This document shows, piece after piece, positions 1 to 11,411 of a DNA stretch of 64,000 nucleotides. Position 1 is the stretch's first letter, and the number at the start of each line of letters is the position of its first letter. Source of the DNA: Buchnera aphidicola (Aphis gossypii) (GTDB lineage Bacteria; Pseudomonadota; Gammaproteobacteria; Enterobacterales; Enterobacteriaceae); NCBI RefSeq assembly GCF_013394915.1, contig NZ_CP056771.1, positions 186,001 through 250,000 on the forward strand, in the 5' to 3' direction. Under the pieces are notes generated by a model. It was not told where the DNA came from. It did no database searches and saw nothing but the letters and a program-made list of their open reading frames with translations. A program made the position numbers and the translations under genes.

Positions 1-3
1 GTT

Positions 4-501
4 TTATCTTATTAATATTTCGAAACAAAAATCATAATTATGTTTTCTATCTTTAAAAAAATTTTTTTTAAATATTGTTTTCCAATTTTTAAATAATTTA
101 TATTTCGGGAAATAAGTATCTCCAGAAATATCACAATTCACATGGGTGAGATATAGTTTATTAGCATAAAACAACATTTGTTGATATATTTGAGACCCTC
201 CAATCACCATTATTTCTTCATGTCCGCTATGTTTCGAGCATACAGAAGAGATTATGGCACTATTGATTGAATCTGCCCATATAATATTTTTTTTAAAAAT
301 TTTCTTTTTACTAACTACTATGTTAGTTCGCATAGGTAAAAATTTTTCTATAGATTCCCATGTTACACGCCCCATAATAATATTTTTATTTATCGTATTT
401 TTTTTAAACCACTTTAAATCTTCTGGAAGATACCAAGGTATTTTATTTTTATCTCCAATAACAAGATTGTTAGAAATAGCCGCAATTAAACTAATTTTCA
501 T
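4..501 (-). CDS. folA: Dihydrofolate reductase
   Basis: Reduces dihydrofolate to tetrahydrofolate with NADPH in the cytosol, feeding thymidylate, formyl-methionine and one-carbon metabolism. The 165-residue protein aligns end to end with E. coli FolA (159): N-terminal ISLIAA strand, the active-site segment LPEDLKWF with the catalytic acid, the NADPH-binding IMGRVTWESI, and MVIGGSQIY. The C-terminus ends CFEILIR as in E. coli. It is the last gene of the minus-strand block, 75 bases after carB on the transcribed strand's opposite side (its start lies 75 bases before the carB stop in map order), so it probably has its own promoter in that AT-rich gap, though I see no convincing one. Identification is secure. 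Confidence 0.96.
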   Translation of the reverse strand: MKISLIAAISNNLVIGDKNKIPWYLPEDLKWFKKNTINKNIIMGRVTWESIEKFLPMRTNIVVSKKKIFKKNIIWADSINSAIISSVCSKHSGHEEIMVIGGSQIYQQMLFYANKLYLTHVNCDISGDTYFPKYKLFKNWKTIFKKNFFKDRKHNYDFCFEILIR

Positions 502-576
502 ATATAATTTTTTTAAGAGTTATAAATATTCTTTGTAACATGTTTATAAAAATAAGTTGATTTATTTAAATAAAAT

Positions 577-3500
577 TTATTTTTTTGAATTCATTTTTTT
601 ATGTATTTCTTGCAAGGATATAATATTCTTTGTTGGATCTTCATTTAATGCCATAACTGTAGCAAATGCTCCATTAATAGTTGTGTCATAATGAACTTTA
701 TATTGCAAAGCGCTCCGACAAATTAATTTTGCGTCCTTTAGACCTTGATGACAAGATGTTGTGTTAACAATATATACGTATTCTCCATTTTTTAAACGAT
801 CTTGAACATGTGGTCTTCCTTCATATACTTTATTTACTAATCTAGAAATAATTCCAGATTTTTTTAAAGCTATAGATGTTCCTTTAGTAGCATCAATTTC
901 AAAGCCAAATTTTTTTAATTTTACAGCTAAATTTACAATATTTTTTTTGTCATTATCTCTTACCGAGAGTAATACACGTCCTAGTTTTTTCATGTTTGTA
1001 TGAGCACCGAGCATCGCTTTGGAAAATGCTTCTGAAAAATTTTTTCCAATACCCATCACTTCTCCTGTAGATCTCATTTCTGGTCCTAATATAGGATCTA
1101 CACCTTGAAATTTATCAAAAGGTAAAACAGCTTCTTTTACTGAAAAAAACGATGGAATAATTTCTTTTATAAACCCTTGTTTTTTTAATGTTTCACCATG
1201 CATAACACGTACAGAGATTTTTGCTAGCGCTAATCCTGTTGCTTTAGATACAAATGGAACTGTTCGAGCTGCTCTTGGATTCACTTCAATAATGTATATT
1301 TCATTATTTTTAATTGCAAACTGCGCATTCATTAGTCCTCGTACAGATAATTCAAATGCTAGTTTTTTTACTTGTTTTCTAATGCTATCTTGAATTTTTT
1401 TAGTTAAAGTATAAGCTGGTAAAGAACATGCTGAGTCTCCAGAATGCACTCCTGCTTGTTCAATATGCTCCATGATTCCTCCAATTAAAACTGTTTTCCC
1501 ATCACAGATTGCATCAACATCTACCTCTGTTGCATAATTTAAATATTGATCTAATAGAATTGGAGTGGTCTTGTTTGGTTTTAATGTTGTTTTAAAATAG
1601 TTATCTAATTCAGATGGTTCGTAAACAATCTCCATTGCTCTTCCACCTAGAACATAAGAAGGTCTAACCATGATAGGATAACCAATTTTTTTTGCGTGCT
1701 GATGTGCTTCCTCTAAAGTTAAAACTGTAGCATTTAACGGTTGCTTTAAATTTAATTTTTTTACAATTTTTTGAAAGCGATTCCTATCTTCTGATTTATC
1801 AATAGCATCTGGTTTTGTACCAATAATAGGTATCCCTTCTTTTTCAAACTCTTTTGCTAATTTTAGTGGTGTTTGCCCTCCATATTGAATAATAACTCCT
1901 TTCGGTTTTTCAATTTTAACTATTTCTAAAACGTTTTCTAATGTGATTGGTTCAAAATAAAGTCGATCAGATATATCGTAATCTGTAGACACTGTTTCTG
2001 GGTTACAATTAATCATAATTGCTTCAAAACCATCTTCTCTTAATGCTTGTGCAGCATGTACACAGCAATAATCGAATTCTATCCCTTGCCCTATCCTGTT
2101 TGGACCACCTCCTATAATAATAATTTTTTTATTATTTGTAGTAGGATTAGCTTCGCACTCATCTTCCCAGGTGGAATACATATATGCGGTTTCAGTGGAA
2201 AACTCAGCTGAGCATGTATCGATTCTTTTATAAACAGGGTGTAAGTTTAATTTATTGCGTAAATGACGTATATCACGTTCTTTTTTGTTTAGCAACATAG
2301 CTATACGTAAATCTGAAAAACCTTTTCTTTTAATAAAATATAAAAATTTATAATTTAATCCAATAAATCCATTTTGTTTAATTTTTTCTTCTAATAGAAT
2401 GATTTCTTGAATTTGCATAAGAAACCAAGGATCAATAGATGTTAATTCAAACACATCGTTTATAGACATTCCTAATCTAAATGCATCACCAATATACCAA
2501 AGCCTATCTGAACCTGCTTCTTTTAACTCATGCCTAATTTTTATTAAACATTGAGTGTCTAATTTAGATATTTTAGAATTAAAACCGCACACTCCGATTT
2601 CTAATCCTCGAATTGCTTTTTGTATTGATTCTTGAAATGTTCTTCCTATAGCCATAACTTCACCGACAGATTTCATTTGAGTAGTTAATCTGTCGTTACA
2701 TCCTGGAAACTTTTCAAAATTGAATCTTGGAATTTTAGTTACTATATAATCTATTGATGGTTCAAAAGATGCTGTTGTGTTAGTTCCTGTAATGTCGTTT
2801 GCTAGTTCATCTAACGTGTATCCTACTGCTAATTTTGCAGCTATTTTTGCAATTGGAAATCCTGTAGCTTTAGAGGCTAATGCAGAAGAACGAGAAACTC
2901 TTGGATTCATTTCAATCACTATCATTCGACCGTTTTTTGGGTTAATAGCAAATTGTACATTAGAACCTCCAGTTTCTACTCCAATCTCTTGTAAGATAGC
3001 CATAGATGCATTTCTCATAATCTGATATTCTTTATCAGTTAATGTTTGTGCTGGAGCTACAGTAATGGAGTCTCCTGTATGTATTCCCATAGGATCGAAA
3101 TTTTCAATTGAACAAACAATGATACAATTATTATTTTTATCTCGTACAACTTCCATCTCGTACTCTTTCCAACCGATTAATGACTCATCGATTAATAACT
3201 CAGTAGTAGGAGATAATTTTAACCCCCTCTCACAAATATCTTCAAATTCTTCTTGGTTATAGGCAATTCCACCTCCACTCCCCCCCATAGTAAAAGAAGG
3301 TCTAATAATACATGGAAAACCTACGTTTTTTAATACTGATAATGCTTCTTTAATGCTGTGTGCAATACCGCATTTTGCAGTTTGTAAATTAAGTTTTTTC
3401 ATTGAAAATTCAAATAATTTTCTATCCTCTGCTTTGTTTATCGCATCGATAGTAGCCCCTATGATTTTAACATTAAATTTTTTTAGTATCCCTCTTTTAT

Positions 3501-3807
3501 TAAGTTCTAATGCACAATTTAATGCTGTTTGGCCACCCATAGTCGGAAGTAATGCATCTGGACGCTCTTTAATTATAATCCTTTTTACTACTTTCCAATG
3601 AATAGGTTCAACATATGTAGCATCTGCCATGTATGGATCAGTCATGATAGTTGCAGGATTAGAATTAACAAGAATAATTTTGTAACCTTCTTCATGTAAT
3701 GCTTTGCATGCTTGTGCACCTGAATAATCAAATTCACATGCTTGCCCAATTACAATAGGACCTGCTCCAAGAATTAAAATAGATTTTATATCAGTAGATT
3801 TAGGCAT
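577..3807 (-). CDS. carB: Carbamoyl-phosphate synthase large subunit
   Basis: Makes carbamoyl phosphate from bicarbonate, two ATP and ammonia delivered by CarA; the product feeds pyrimidine and arginine synthesis. The 1076 residues (E. coli 1073) show the duplicated ATP-grasp architecture: N-terminal carboxyphosphate half beginning [11 protein letters not shown], a second half beginning [17 protein letters not shown] near residue 560, and a C-terminal MGS-like allosteric domain. In that last domain the UMP-site signatures [14 protein letters not shown] and the NTT motif are all retained, so UMP inhibition may persist. The start is preceded by AGGA about 8 bases upstream, and the gene follows carA by 13 bases, so the two are co-transcribed and probably translationally linked. 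Confidence 0.97.
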   Translation of the reverse strand: MPKSTDIKSILILGAGPIVIGQACEFDYSGAQACKALHEEGYKIILVNSNPATIMTDPYMADATYVEPIHWKVVKRIIIKERPDALLPTMGGQTALNCALELNKRGILKKFNVKIIGATIDAINKAEDRKLFEFSMKKLNLQTAKCGIAHSIKEALSVLKNVGFPCIIRPSFTMGGSGGGIAYNQEEFEDICERGLKLSPTTELLIDESLIGWKEYEMEVVRDKNNNCIIVCSIENFDPMGIHTGDSITVAPAQTLTDKEYQIMRNASMAILQEIGVETGGSNVQFAINPKNGRMIVIEMNPRVSRSSALASKATGFPIAKIAAKLAVGYTLDELANDITGTNTTASFEPSIDYIVTKIPRFNFEKFPGCNDRLTTQMKSVGEVMAIGRTFQESIQKAIRGLEIGVCGFNSKISKLDTQCLIKIRHELKEAGSDRLWYIGDAFRLGMSINDVFELTSIDPWFLMQIQEIILLEEKIKQNGFIGLNYKFLYFIKRKGFSDLRIAMLLNKKERDIRHLRNKLNLHPVYKRIDTCSAEFSTETAYMYSTWEDECEANPTTNNKKIIIIGGGPNRIGQGIEFDYCCVHAAQALREDGFEAIMINCNPETVSTDYDISDRLYFEPITLENVLEIVKIEKPKGVIIQYGGQTPLKLAKEFEKEGIPIIGTKPDAIDKSEDRNRFQKIVKKLNLKQPLNATVLTLEEAHQHAKKIGYPIMVRPSYVLGGRAMEIVYEPSELDNYFKTTLKPNKTTPILLDQYLNYATEVDVDAICDGKTVLIGGIMEHIEQAGVHSGDSACSLPAYTLTKKIQDSIRKQVKKLAFELSVRGLMNAQFAIKNNEIYIIEVNPRAARTVPFVSKATGLALAKISVRVMHGETLKKQGFIKEIIPSFFSVKEAVLPFDKFQGVDPILGPEMRSTGEVMGIGKNFSEAFSKAMLGAHTNMKKLGRVLLSVRDNDKKNIVNLAVKLKKFGFEIDATKGTSIALKKSGIISRLVNKVYEGRPHVQDRLKNGEYVYIVNTTSCHQGLKDAKLICRSALQYKVHYDTTINGAFATVMALNEDPTKNIISLQEIHKKMNSKK

Positions 3808-3820
3808 TTTTTTTTCCTAA

Positions 3821-4960
3821 TTAATTACTGAATTTTGCTTGATTAAGTAATTTTATAAAATGATCAAATAGATATGAACCATCATGCGGTCCTGGACTAG
3901 CTTCTGGATGCCCTTGAAAGCTAAAAGCTAATTTATCAGTCAAACATAAACCTTGTACTGTACCATCAAAAAGAGAAGTATGTGTTATAAAAATATTTTT
4001 TGGCATATTTTTTGTATCTACAGTAAAACTATGGTTTTGAGATGTGATAATTACACGATTAGTTTTTATTTCTCTTACTGGATGATTTCCACCATGATGA
4101 CCAAATTTCATTTTAACGATATTAGCTCCACTAGCTAATGCAAGTAGTTGATGTCCTAAGCATATTCCAAATATTGGAATATTAATTTTTAAGAAATCTT
4201 GAATTGATTTGATAGCATAGTGACATGGTCTTGGGTCACCTGGTCCATTAGATAAAAAAATTCCATCAGGAGCTAAATTTAGTACTGTTTTTGAATCTGT
4301 TGTAGCAGGTACTATAGTTAAGTAGCATCCTCGATCCGCTAACATACGTAAAATATTTCGTTTCACACCGAAATCATATACAATAATATGAAATAAAAAT
4401 TTTTTTTCAGAGTAAGACTGGTTTTCATTAATTATATAGCTTTTTTTATTCCAGTTGTAAATAACTTGAGTAGTTACTTTTTTAGCTAAATCTAATCCTT
4501 GTAAACTTAAGCAATTTTTTGCTCTTTTATGTGCTATAATATAGTTTTCTTTTTTATCTTCTATAATACATCCATTTTGTGACCCCTTTGTTCTTAAAAT
4601 ACGCGTTAATTTTCTTGTATCAATATCAGATATTGCAATAATATTATTTTCTTTTAGATAAGCAGAAAAACTTTTTGTACTGCGATAGTTACTAGATATT
4701 GGAGACATATCACGGATAATTAATCCTCTTGCATGAATTTTAGATGATTCTTCATCATTTTTATTAGTTCCAACATTTCCGATATGGGGATGTGTTAGTG
4801 TTACAATTTGGTTTGAATAAGAAGGATCGGTGATTATTTCTTGGTACCCAGTTATTGATGTATTAAAAACAACTTCTCCTACAGTTGTTCCTGTCGCTCC
4901 AACAGAACGTCCATGAAATTTAGTGCCATCTTCTAAAACTAATACTGCTGATTGGCCCAA
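3821..4960 (-). CDS. carA: Carbamoyl-phosphate synthase small (glutaminase) subunit, TTG start
   Basis: Hydrolyses glutamine and channels ammonia to CarB. The class I glutamine amidotransferase domain fills the C-terminal half: the nucleophile motif [15 protein letters not shown], the GHHGGNHPV segment, and the His/Glu pair in [15 protein letters not shown] place the start at a TTG (4958-4960), giving 379 residues beginning [13 protein letters not shown], which aligns residue for residue with E. coli MIKSALLVLEDGT. A strong Shine-Dalgarno GGAGGG sits 5-6 bases upstream of this TTG. A TTG four codons further upstream (4972) is also open but overlaps that ribosome-binding site. E. coli carA is also known to start with UUG, so the rare start codon is shared. 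Confidence 0.94.
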   Translation of the reverse strand: MGQSAVLVLEDGTKFHGRSVGATGTTVGEVVFNTSITGYQEIITDPSYSNQIVTLTHPHIGNVGTNKNDEESSKIHARGLIIRDMSPISSNYRSTKSFSAYLKENNIIAISDIDTRKLTRILRTKGSQNGCIIEDKKENYIIAHKRAKNCLSLQGLDLAKKVTTQVIYNWNKKSYIINENQSYSEKKFLFHIIVYDFGVKRNILRMLADRGCYLTIVPATTDSKTVLNLAPDGIFLSNGPGDPRPCHYAIKSIQDFLKINIPIFGICLGHQLLALASGANIVKMKFGHHGGNHPVREIKTNRVIITSQNHSFTVDTKNMPKNIFITHTSLFDGTVQGLCLTDKLAFSFQGHPEASPGPHDGSYLFDHFIKLLNQAKFSN

Positions 4961-5037
4961 AGCACCCTCCAAAAAATTTTTTAATATAGATTAGATTTTA
5001 AAAAAATAAGTAAAATATTGTGAAAAATTAAATATTT

Positions 5038-5066
5038 ATTTTAACTAAAATTAATATTTTTGTCTA
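5038..5066 (-). promoter_or_regulatory. Putative sigma-70 promoter of carAB
   Basis: On the minus strand a TAGACA (-35, map 5061-5066) is separated by exactly 17 bases from TAAAAT (-10, map 5038-5043); each hexamer has five of six consensus bases. It lies about 75 bases upstream of the carA start codon in the 177-base gap after dapB. No ArgR operator or second promoter resembling the E. coli arginine-regulated carAB P2 is visible. In such AT-rich sequence chance matches are frequent, so this is a moderate call. Confidence 0.45.
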
Positions 5067-5137
5067 TTATGATAATAAATATTTTATCTATCTTAATGTC
5101 TTAAAAATACTAAGTATATAATATATATATCTAATTT

Positions 5138-5965
5138 TTATAAATTTTGAAATATATTTTTTAAAAAATCTCTCATGTTAAATAGACCTTGTTTTTCTAA
5201 AGCGATCCAAGAAACTGATTGAACAGCGCCTTTAGCAAAAGATTCTCTATTAAAAGCAGTGTGAGTGATATTGATTTCTTCTTCAGAGTTCGTAAAAAAA
5301 ACTGAGTGTTTTCCAATAATATCTCCTGATCTTACACTAGAAAATCCAATTTTTTTAAACTCTCTAACCTTCTTGAATCCTTTTTTATAATATAATGAAT
5401 TTTCATTTAAATTCCATCTCATAACTTTTGATATACTCTCCCCAATAGTCAATGCTGTTCCTGAAGGTATATCCATTTTATTGCGATGATGAAATTCTAT
5501 AATATCAATATCAGAATTATTTCCTAAAACTTGAGTAGTTTTTTCTACTAGATAGTACAGTAAATTTATTCCTATACTAAAATTTGATGCTATTAATATA
5601 GCAATTTTTTTGGAATAAGATTTAATAATTTGCATTTCTGAATCTGAAAATCCAGTTGTACCGATAATTATATTTTTTTGAAATTTATTACAATATTTTA
5701 AATATTTCAGTGTACTAATAGGATTTGTAAAATCAATTAAAATATCAAAATCATTTTTTTCAATATCTAAAGTATCTTGAATAAGCACTCCTATTTTACC
5801 TATACCAATTTCCTTTCCGATATCATGATTTATTAAAGGATGATTTTTTTTTACTATTGCTGCAGTTAAACAAGTTTTTTTGTTTTTTTCTACTTCCCTT
5901 ACTAACATTTGACCCATTCTACCAAGAGCCCCGGTAATAGCAATGCGAGTTATTTTTTTATTCAT
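5138..5965 (-). CDS. dapB: 4-hydroxy-tetrahydrodipicolinate reductase
   Basis: NAD(P)H-dependent step of the diaminopimelate/lysine pathway, relevant both to peptidoglycan and to lysine supply for the host. The 275 residues (E. coli 273) start with the Rossmann nucleotide-binding loop GALGRMGQ, followed by IGTTGFS, and the catalytic segment HHRNKMDIPSGTA with the proton-donor His and Lys. The C-terminal part ends with a conserved AKGAVQSVSWIALEKQGLF region near residues 245-265. It follows ispH by only 5 bases in the transcript. In E. coli rihC lies between ispH and dapB; it is gone here. Confidence 0.96.
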   Translation of the reverse strand: MNKKITRIAITGALGRMGQMLVREVEKNKKTCLTAAIVKKNHPLINHDIGKEIGIGKIGVLIQDTLDIEKNDFDILIDFTNPISTLKYLKYCNKFQKNIIIGTTGFSDSEMQIIKSYSKKIAILIASNFSIGINLLYYLVEKTTQVLGNNSDIDIIEFHHRNKMDIPSGTALTIGESISKVMRWNLNENSLYYKKGFKKVREFKKIGFSSVRSGDIIGKHSVFFTNSEEEINITHTAFNRESFAKGAVQSVSWIALEKQGLFNMRDFLKNIFQNL

Positions 5966-5970
5966 AATGT

Positions 5971-6915
5971 TTAGTTTTTTGAAATTGTTAAGTATTTAGG
6001 TATTTTAAAACTTATTTTTTCTTTATTTCCTGAAATTTCTTTTATGTTTTGAGCGCCCATTTTTTTTAAATATTCAATGACTTGTTGTACTAAAAATTCT
6101 GGTGCAGACGCACCTGCTGTAATTCCAATATATTTTATATTTTTTATCCATTTTTTTTGGATATCTAAAAACGATTCAATTTGTTTAGTGTATACTCCAA
6201 TTTCTTCCCCTAATTCAGTAAGACGTTTGGAATTAGAGGAATTTTTAGAGCCTATTACAAGTATTATATCACTGTTTTTTGATAATTTAATCATTGCATT
6301 TTGTCGGTTTGTTGTTGCATAACATATGTCTTCTTTTTTAGGTCCGGAGATATATGGAAATTTTTTTTTCAAAAATTTAATAATAGATCGAGTGTTATTA
6401 ATAGATAATGTTGTTTGTGTGAAAAAATTTAATTTTTTGTGATTTAGATTAATTGGTAGTTTTTTTATATCTTCTATCGATTCAACTAGATGAATTTTAC
6501 TATTTGTACTATTATATTGACCTATCGTGCCAATGACTTCAGGATGCCCCTTGTGGCCAATGAAAATAGTTTCTATATTTTTTTTGCTTGCTTGTGATAC
6601 TTCTTTGTGTACTTTTGTGACTAATGGGCAAGTTGCATTTAAAATGATTAATCCTTTTTTTAAAGCTTTTTCTTTTGTTTTTTTTGAAACTCCATGAGCA
6701 GAAAAAACAATTATTGAATTATTTGGAATATCTGAGATTTTTTCAACGAACATAACTCCTTTGTTACGTAATTTTTCTATAACATGTTTATTGTGAACTA
6801 ATTCGTGTTTGACATATATAGTTTTTTTATAAATCTTTAAAGCGTTTTCAACGATTAAAATAGCTCTTTTAACACCCGCGCAAAAACCTCTTGGATTAGC
6901 TAACAAAACATCCAT
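5971..6915 (-). CDS. ispH: 4-hydroxy-3-methylbut-2-enyl diphosphate reductase
   Basis: Last enzyme of the MEP pathway, an iron-sulfur protein that yields IPP and DMAPP for quinone, undecaprenyl and tRNA modification. The 314 residues (E. coli 316) keep the three cluster cysteines in RGFCAGVKRA, NATCPLVTKVH and ICYATTNRQ, and the substrate-binding His of FIGHKGHPEVIGT. The start is the first ATG, MDVLLANPRGFCAG, matching the family N-terminus. Upstream in the transcript lies lspA; E. coli has fkpB between them, and only a 76-base AT-rich spacer is left here. Confidence 0.97.
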   Translation of the reverse strand: MDVLLANPRGFCAGVKRAILIVENALKIYKKTIYVKHELVHNKHVIEKLRNKGVMFVEKISDIPNNSIIVFSAHGVSKKTKEKALKKGLIILNATCPLVTKVHKEVSQASKKNIETIFIGHKGHPEVIGTIGQYNSTNSKIHLVESIEDIKKLPINLNHKKLNFFTQTTLSINNTRSIIKFLKKKFPYISGPKKEDICYATTNRQNAMIKLSKNSDIILVIGSKNSSNSKRLTELGEEIGVYTKQIESFLDIQKKWIKNIKYIGITAGASAPEFLVQQVIEYLKKMGAQNIKEISGNKEKISFKIPKYLTISKN

Positions 6916-6991
6916 TTTTACAAATCTCCAGATATGTATTTATATTAAATCATATATTATGCTATGAAATTTAAGAAGTAATACGTTTGTT

Positions 6992-7456
6992 TTATTTAAA
7001 ATTTGTTTTTATGCGTTTTTTTATATAAATAATCATTCCAAGAAAAATACTACAATCAGATATATTAAATGTTGCAAAATGCCAGTTGTTGATATGTATA
7101 TCAATGAAGTCTATAACAAATCCATAATGTATACGATCTATTAAATTTCCTATTGCTCCTGCTAGGATAAAACAAAAATCTGTTTTTTCTTTTTTTTCTA
7201 TTTTTACAATTTCTTTAAATATAAATACTATAATAATTATGCTTAATATTGACAAGAAACATCTATTCCATAACGTTTCACTAGAGAATATACTAAAAGC
7301 TACGCCATAATTATGTACATGAAACAAATTTAGTACTGATAAAATTTCTGTTGTTTCATATAAATCGAAATATTTTAAAATCCAGAGCTTAGAAAGAATA
7401 TCTATTATTAGAATAAGTATTATAATTAGAAAATATTTTTTATATATTTTTTTCAT
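6992..7456 (-). CDS. lspA: Prolipoprotein signal peptidase (signal peptidase II)
   Basis: Inner-membrane aspartyl protease that cleaves lipoprotein signal peptides ahead of the lipid-modified cysteine. The 154-residue protein (E. coli 164) has four hydrophobic segments, roughly residues 8-25, 60-78, 85-105 and 135-150. The two catalytic aspartates are in [15 protein letters not shown] and [10 protein letters not shown] substrate is encoded in the same window (BamE with lipobox LLTSC). The start ATG overlaps the ileS stop codon as ATGA, so translation is coupled to ileS, as in E. coli. Confidence 0.95.
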   Translation of the reverse strand: MKKIYKKYFLIIILILIIDILSKLWILKYFDLYETTEILSVLNLFHVHNYGVAFSIFSSETLWNRCFLSILSIIIIVFIFKEIVKIEKKEKTDFCFILAGAIGNLIDRIHYGFVIDFIDIHINNWHFATFNISDCSIFLGMIIYIKKRIKTNFK

Positions 7457-10263
7457 ATGAAAATTCGTCTTTCACCATTCCCTTGAGTATTATCAATACA
7501 TCTCATACAAATTTCATTATTATTATTTATAGGTATATCATAATGCCAACATCTTTGACATTTTTTTTCTTTACTTTTTTCTAAGGAAATTTTAAGTTTT
7601 GAAAATAAAAAACTTTTTTTTGTTTTAGTTGGAGCTTCTTTGTAATCTTTAACTAAAACCTGAGATGTTAAAAATAAAAATTTTAATTCATTTCCTAAAG
7701 TTTTTAATTTTTCTTTTATTTCAGGTGTGACGTATAATGTGATAGAAGCTTCTAATGAATTATTTATTTTTTTGTTTTTTATTGCTTTTTCTATGAATTT
7801 ATTTATTTCATTTTTAATTTCAATTAATTCGCTCCAAAATTTATGATTAAATATCATATTAATTTTTAGTTCAAATAATTCATTAAACCATTCTTCTATA
7901 AATACATATTCTGATTTTTTTCCAGGCAAATAGCTCCATATTTCATGAGCAGTAAACGATAATATAGGTGATATCCATCTTACTAAAGCGTGAATGATAT
8001 AATATATTGCTGTTTGGCAACTTCTTCTTTCTAAACTATTTTTTTTTAAAGTATATTGTCTATCTTTAATAATATCAAGATAAAAAGAACCCATTTCAAC
8101 TGAACAAAAATGCATTAATTTCTTTATTACTCCATGAAAATTATATTTATTATAAAGCCGAATAACATCTTCTTGTACTATTTTAGCGCGAGAAACAGCC
8201 CATTGATCCAAGTAGATCATTTTTTCTTGAGAAATAATATTTGTATTTGGATCAAAATCGTTTATGTTGGCTAACATAAAACGTGCTGTATTTCTTATTC
8301 TTCGATAAATATCTGATGTACGCTTTAAAATTTCATCAGAAATAGAGATGTCATTAGAGTAATTTGAAGAAGCAACCCAAAGCCTTAAAACATCTGCTCC
8401 CAATGTTTTGATTATATCATTAGGGCTAATAGTATTTCCTATAGATTTAGACATTTTCTGTCCACTTCCATCAACTACAAATCCATGCGTTAAAACTTCT
8501 GAGTAAGGTGCTCTTTTATTGATTAACATCGATATCATTAATGATGACATAAACCAACCCCGATGTTGATCAGAACCCTCTAAAAACATATCTGCATAAT
8601 TTTTTTTATTTTTTTTATTTTTATATTGTATAGTTGTATGCGTATTTCCTGATTCAAACCAAACATCTAATATATCAAAAATTTGATCATATAAATAATA
8701 TTCTTCGCCTAATATTTCTTTTAAATCAATATTCCACCACGCTTGAATTCCTGATAGTTCTACTTTTTTAACTATTTCTTTCATTATAATAGAGTTTTGA
8801 GGGTGTATCTTACCTGTTTTTTTGTTTATAAAAATAGACATTGGCACGCCCCACTTTCTTTGTCTTGAAATGCACCAATCAGGTCTCTTTTTAATCATTT
8901 CTTCAATTCTAGATTTTCCCCATTGAGGAATCCATAAAACTTTTTTAATTTCCTCGACAGTATTAACGCGTAAATTGTTTTTATTAATATTGATAAACCA
9001 TTGAGGGGTAGCTCGAAATATAATAGGAGTTTTATGTCTCCAGCAGTGCGGGTAGCTATGATTTAAAGACTCATGATGTAATAAACAATCATAGTCAATT
9101 AATAATTGTATAATAATATTATTAGATTGAAAAATATTAACACCATCTAATTTTGGGTGTATATTTTTTTTAAAATCACCTTTATAGTTAATTAAATTTA
9201 CTGTATTTATATTGTATTTTTGACAGATAGAATAATCATCTTGTCCGTGATCTGGTGATGTATGTACTGCTCCTGTTCCTGCTTCAAGGGTAACATGTTT
9301 TCCCAATATTACAGGTAATAAGATGTTTTTTAAAAATGGATGTAAAAAATTTATACCTTCTAATTTTTGTCCTTTAATAGAAGTTACATATTTCCAATTT
9401 TTTATATTTAAAGTGTCAAGGGTACTTTTTACTAATCCTGCAGCTAAAATTAAATTATATTTTTCTGTTTCAACTACATCGTATTTAAAGTGTGGATGGA
9501 CTGTAATAGCTTGGCTAGATGGAAGTGTCCATGGAGTAGTAGTCCAAATAGGTAAGCATATTTTTTTGTCTTTTAATATATCAGTGCTAAATATCTTGTT
9601 TAAATTTTTATCATTACTTTTCATCGCAACAAAAATTGCATCTGATTTTTTATCAAAGTATTCAATTTCTGCATCAGATAAAGATGATTGACATTTTAAA
9701 CACCAATGCACAGGTTTAAAATCTCTATATAAGTATTTTTTTTCAATAATTTTAGAAAGTGTTGAAATTATATTTGCTTCGTTTTTATAATCCATTGTAA
9801 GATAAGGATTATCCCAGTCCCCAATAACCCCTAATTTAATAAAGTCTTTCTTTTGTTTTTCTACTTGATTATTTGCATATTTTCTACATTTTTTTTGAAA
9901 TATTGAAGTATTTATTTTCTTGTTATATATTCCTATTTTTTCTTCAACTTTTTGTTCAATAGGTAATCCGTGACAATCCCAAGATGGTGTATATGGTGCA
10001 TCAAAACCAGACAAATTTTTTGATTTAATAATTATGTCTTTCAAAATTTTGTTGACTGCATGTCCAATATGAATATTTCCATTGGCATATGGAGGTCCAT
10101 CATGCAAAAGAAAAATTTTTTTGTTTTCTTTATTTTTCCTAATTATTTCATAAAGATTGTTTTCATACCAATTTTTTAAGATTTTAGGTTCTTTTTGAGT
10201 TAAATTAGCTCGCATAGAAAATTCTGTTTTAGGTAAGTTCAAAGTTTTTTTATAGTCATGCAT
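7453..10263 (-). CDS. ileS: Isoleucyl-tRNA synthetase
   Basis: Charges tRNA-Ile in the cytosol. The 936 residues (E. coli 938) carry the class I signature HIGH in [13 protein letters not shown], the CP1 editing domain with [12 protein letters not shown] and the [16 protein letters not shown] segment, the KMSKS loop in [10 protein letters not shown], an anticodon-binding helical domain, and the C-terminal zinc finger CQRCWHYD...CMRC. The N-terminus [15 protein letters not shown] aligns with E. coli MSDYKSTLNLPETGF, which supports the chosen ATG although its ribosome-binding site is weak. It lies 11 bases after ribF and overlaps lspA by four bases, one transcription unit. Confidence 0.97.
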   Translation of the reverse strand: MHDYKKTLNLPKTEFSMRANLTQKEPKILKNWYENNLYEIIRKNKENKKIFLLHDGPPYANGNIHIGHAVNKILKDIIIKSKNLSGFDAPYTPSWDCHGLPIEQKVEEKIGIYNKKINTSIFQKKCRKYANNQVEKQKKDFIKLGVIGDWDNPYLTMDYKNEANIISTLSKIIEKKYLYRDFKPVHWCLKCQSSLSDAEIEYFDKKSDAIFVAMKSNDKNLNKIFSTDILKDKKICLPIWTTTPWTLPSSQAITVHPHFKYDVVETEKYNLILAAGLVKSTLDTLNIKNWKYVTSIKGQKLEGINFLHPFLKNILLPVILGKHVTLEAGTGAVHTSPDHGQDDYSICQKYNINTVNLINYKGDFKKNIHPKLDGVNIFQSNNIIIQLLIDYDCLLHHESLNHSYPHCWRHKTPIIFRATPQWFININKNNLRVNTVEEIKKVLWIPQWGKSRIEEMIKKRPDWCISRQRKWGVPMSIFINKKTGKIHPQNSIIMKEIVKKVELSGIQAWWNIDLKEILGEEYYLYDQIFDILDVWFESGNTHTTIQYKNKKNKKNYADMFLEGSDQHRGWFMSSLMISMLINKRAPYSEVLTHGFVVDGSGQKMSKSIGNTISPNDIIKTLGADVLRLWVASSNYSNDISISDEILKRTSDIYRRIRNTARFMLANINDFDPNTNIISQEKMIYLDQWAVSRAKIVQEDVIRLYNKYNFHGVIKKLMHFCSVEMGSFYLDIIKDRQYTLKKNSLERRSCQTAIYYIIHALVRWISPILSFTAHEIWSYLPGKKSEYVFIEEWFNELFELKINMIFNHKFWSELIEIKNEINKFIEKAIKNKKINNSLEASITLYVTPEIKEKLKTLGNELKFLFLTSQVLVKDYKEAPTKTKKSFLFSKLKISLEKSKEKKCQRCWHYDIPINNNNEICMRCIDNTQGNGERRIFI

Positions 10264-10274
10264 AAGTATTTTCT

Positions 10275-11222
10275 TTATTTTTTCAGTGAATTATCAGAAA
10301 TATTAAAATATTTTTTAGCAATTTGAACATCTTTGTGAATCTGATTTTTAAGTTTCTGTATAGATATAAAAAAATGCTCATTTCTTATTTTTTTATATAT
10401 TAAAATTTCTATTTTTTTGTTGTATAAATTAATTTTTGCATTAAATAAATGAACTTCAAGTGTTTTGTTTTTGTGTTTATTAAGGGAACTAGGTTTAACT
10501 CCTATATTACATATTCCAAAATATGTTTTTTCATAATTTATTTTAACTGCGTATACTCCGTTATTTAAGGCAATATTTTGATGTAATTTTATATTAGCTG
10601 TTGGGTAACCTAATGTTCTTCCTATTTGATTGCCATAAACAACTCGACCAATAATATTAAATGGTCTGCCAAGTAATAATTTAGCTAATTTAATATTATT
10701 TTTTAATAAATATCTTCTAATATTAGTGCTACTGATTCTAATATTATTTTTATATAATGGTTTTATTTCAACAATAGTAAACTTATATTTTTCACTCATT
10801 TTTTTTAAGAGAAAAATATCTCCATTCCTTTTAGAACCAAACTTAAAATCTGTACCAATTATAATAAATTTTACGTTTAGTTTGTTAATTAATATTTTCG
10901 TAATAAATGTTTCAGCGCTAATACTTGAAAAAATACTGTTAAATTTAATACATAAAATAATATCAATTTTATATAATTGAATGTATTTTATTTTTTCTTG
11001 AAATGTTGTAATTCTCTTAGGAGATATTCGATTACTAAAAAATTCTAATGGTTGTGGTTCAAATAAAATTATTATTGTTGTTAAATTTTTTTCTTGACCT
11101 ACTTTGTACACTGTAGAAATTAATTTTTGATGCCCTAAATGTACTCCATCAAAATTTCCAATGCTTATAACTGAGTTAGAATTTACTTTTTTAAGATTAT
11201 GGATACCTCGTATAATCTTCAT
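10275..11222 (-). CDS. ribF: Bifunctional riboflavin kinase / FAD synthetase
   Basis: Converts riboflavin to FMN and then FAD, needed among others by NuoF. The 315-residue protein (E. coli 313) has the N-terminal FMN adenylyltransferase domain with the nucleotidyl-transferase loop [13 protein letters not shown], the [10 protein letters not shown] segment, and a C-terminal riboflavin-kinase domain with [11 protein letters not shown] and NNGVYAVKI. It is the first gene of the ribF-ileS-lspA unit and is divergent from rpsT across a 189-base gap, the same arrangement as in E. coli. Confidence 0.96.
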   Translation of the reverse strand: MKIIRGIHNLKKVNSNSVISIGNFDGVHLGHQKLISTVYKVGQEKNLTTIIILFEPQPLEFFSNRISPKRITTFQEKIKYIQLYKIDIILCIKFNSIFSSISAETFITKILINKLNVKFIIIGTDFKFGSKRNGDIFLLKKMSEKYKFTIVEIKPLYKNNIRISSTNIRRYLLKNNIKLAKLLLGRPFNIIGRVVYGNQIGRTLGYPTANIKLHQNIALNNGVYAVKINYEKTYFGICNIGVKPSSLNKHKNKTLEVHLFNAKINLYNKKIEILIYKKIRNEHFFISIQKLKNQIHKDVQIAKKYFNISDNSLKK

Positions 11223-11350
11223 TATTAAATTAATCCGATTAAATAAAGTTATATGTGTTAGAATTTATCATGAAATTTATATTTAATAATAACTGTTTAA
11301 TTATTTTTTAATATAAATTTATTAGATTTGTTATTAATTTTTATTATTTC

Positions 11351-11378
11351 TTGTATCATATTTTATATATAGTATAAT
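11351..11378 (+). promoter_or_regulatory. Putative sigma-70 promoter of rpsT
   Basis: TTGTAT (-35, 11351-11356), a 16-base spacer and a perfect TATAAT (-10, 11373-11378) lie about 27-33 bases before the rpsT ribosome-binding site. It is the best sigma-70-like match in the ribF-rpsT divergent gap. E. coli rpsT has two tandem promoters; I see only this one. Confidence 0.5.
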
Positions 11379-11411
11379 TTTTAGTAAAATTTTTTATTTA
11401 GGGAGTTAAAA

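Noticed and set aside
9323-9691. Open frame of 122 codons on the plus strand inside ileS
   Set aside because: It lies opposite the editing domain of ileS and its composition mirrors the antisense of a real gene.
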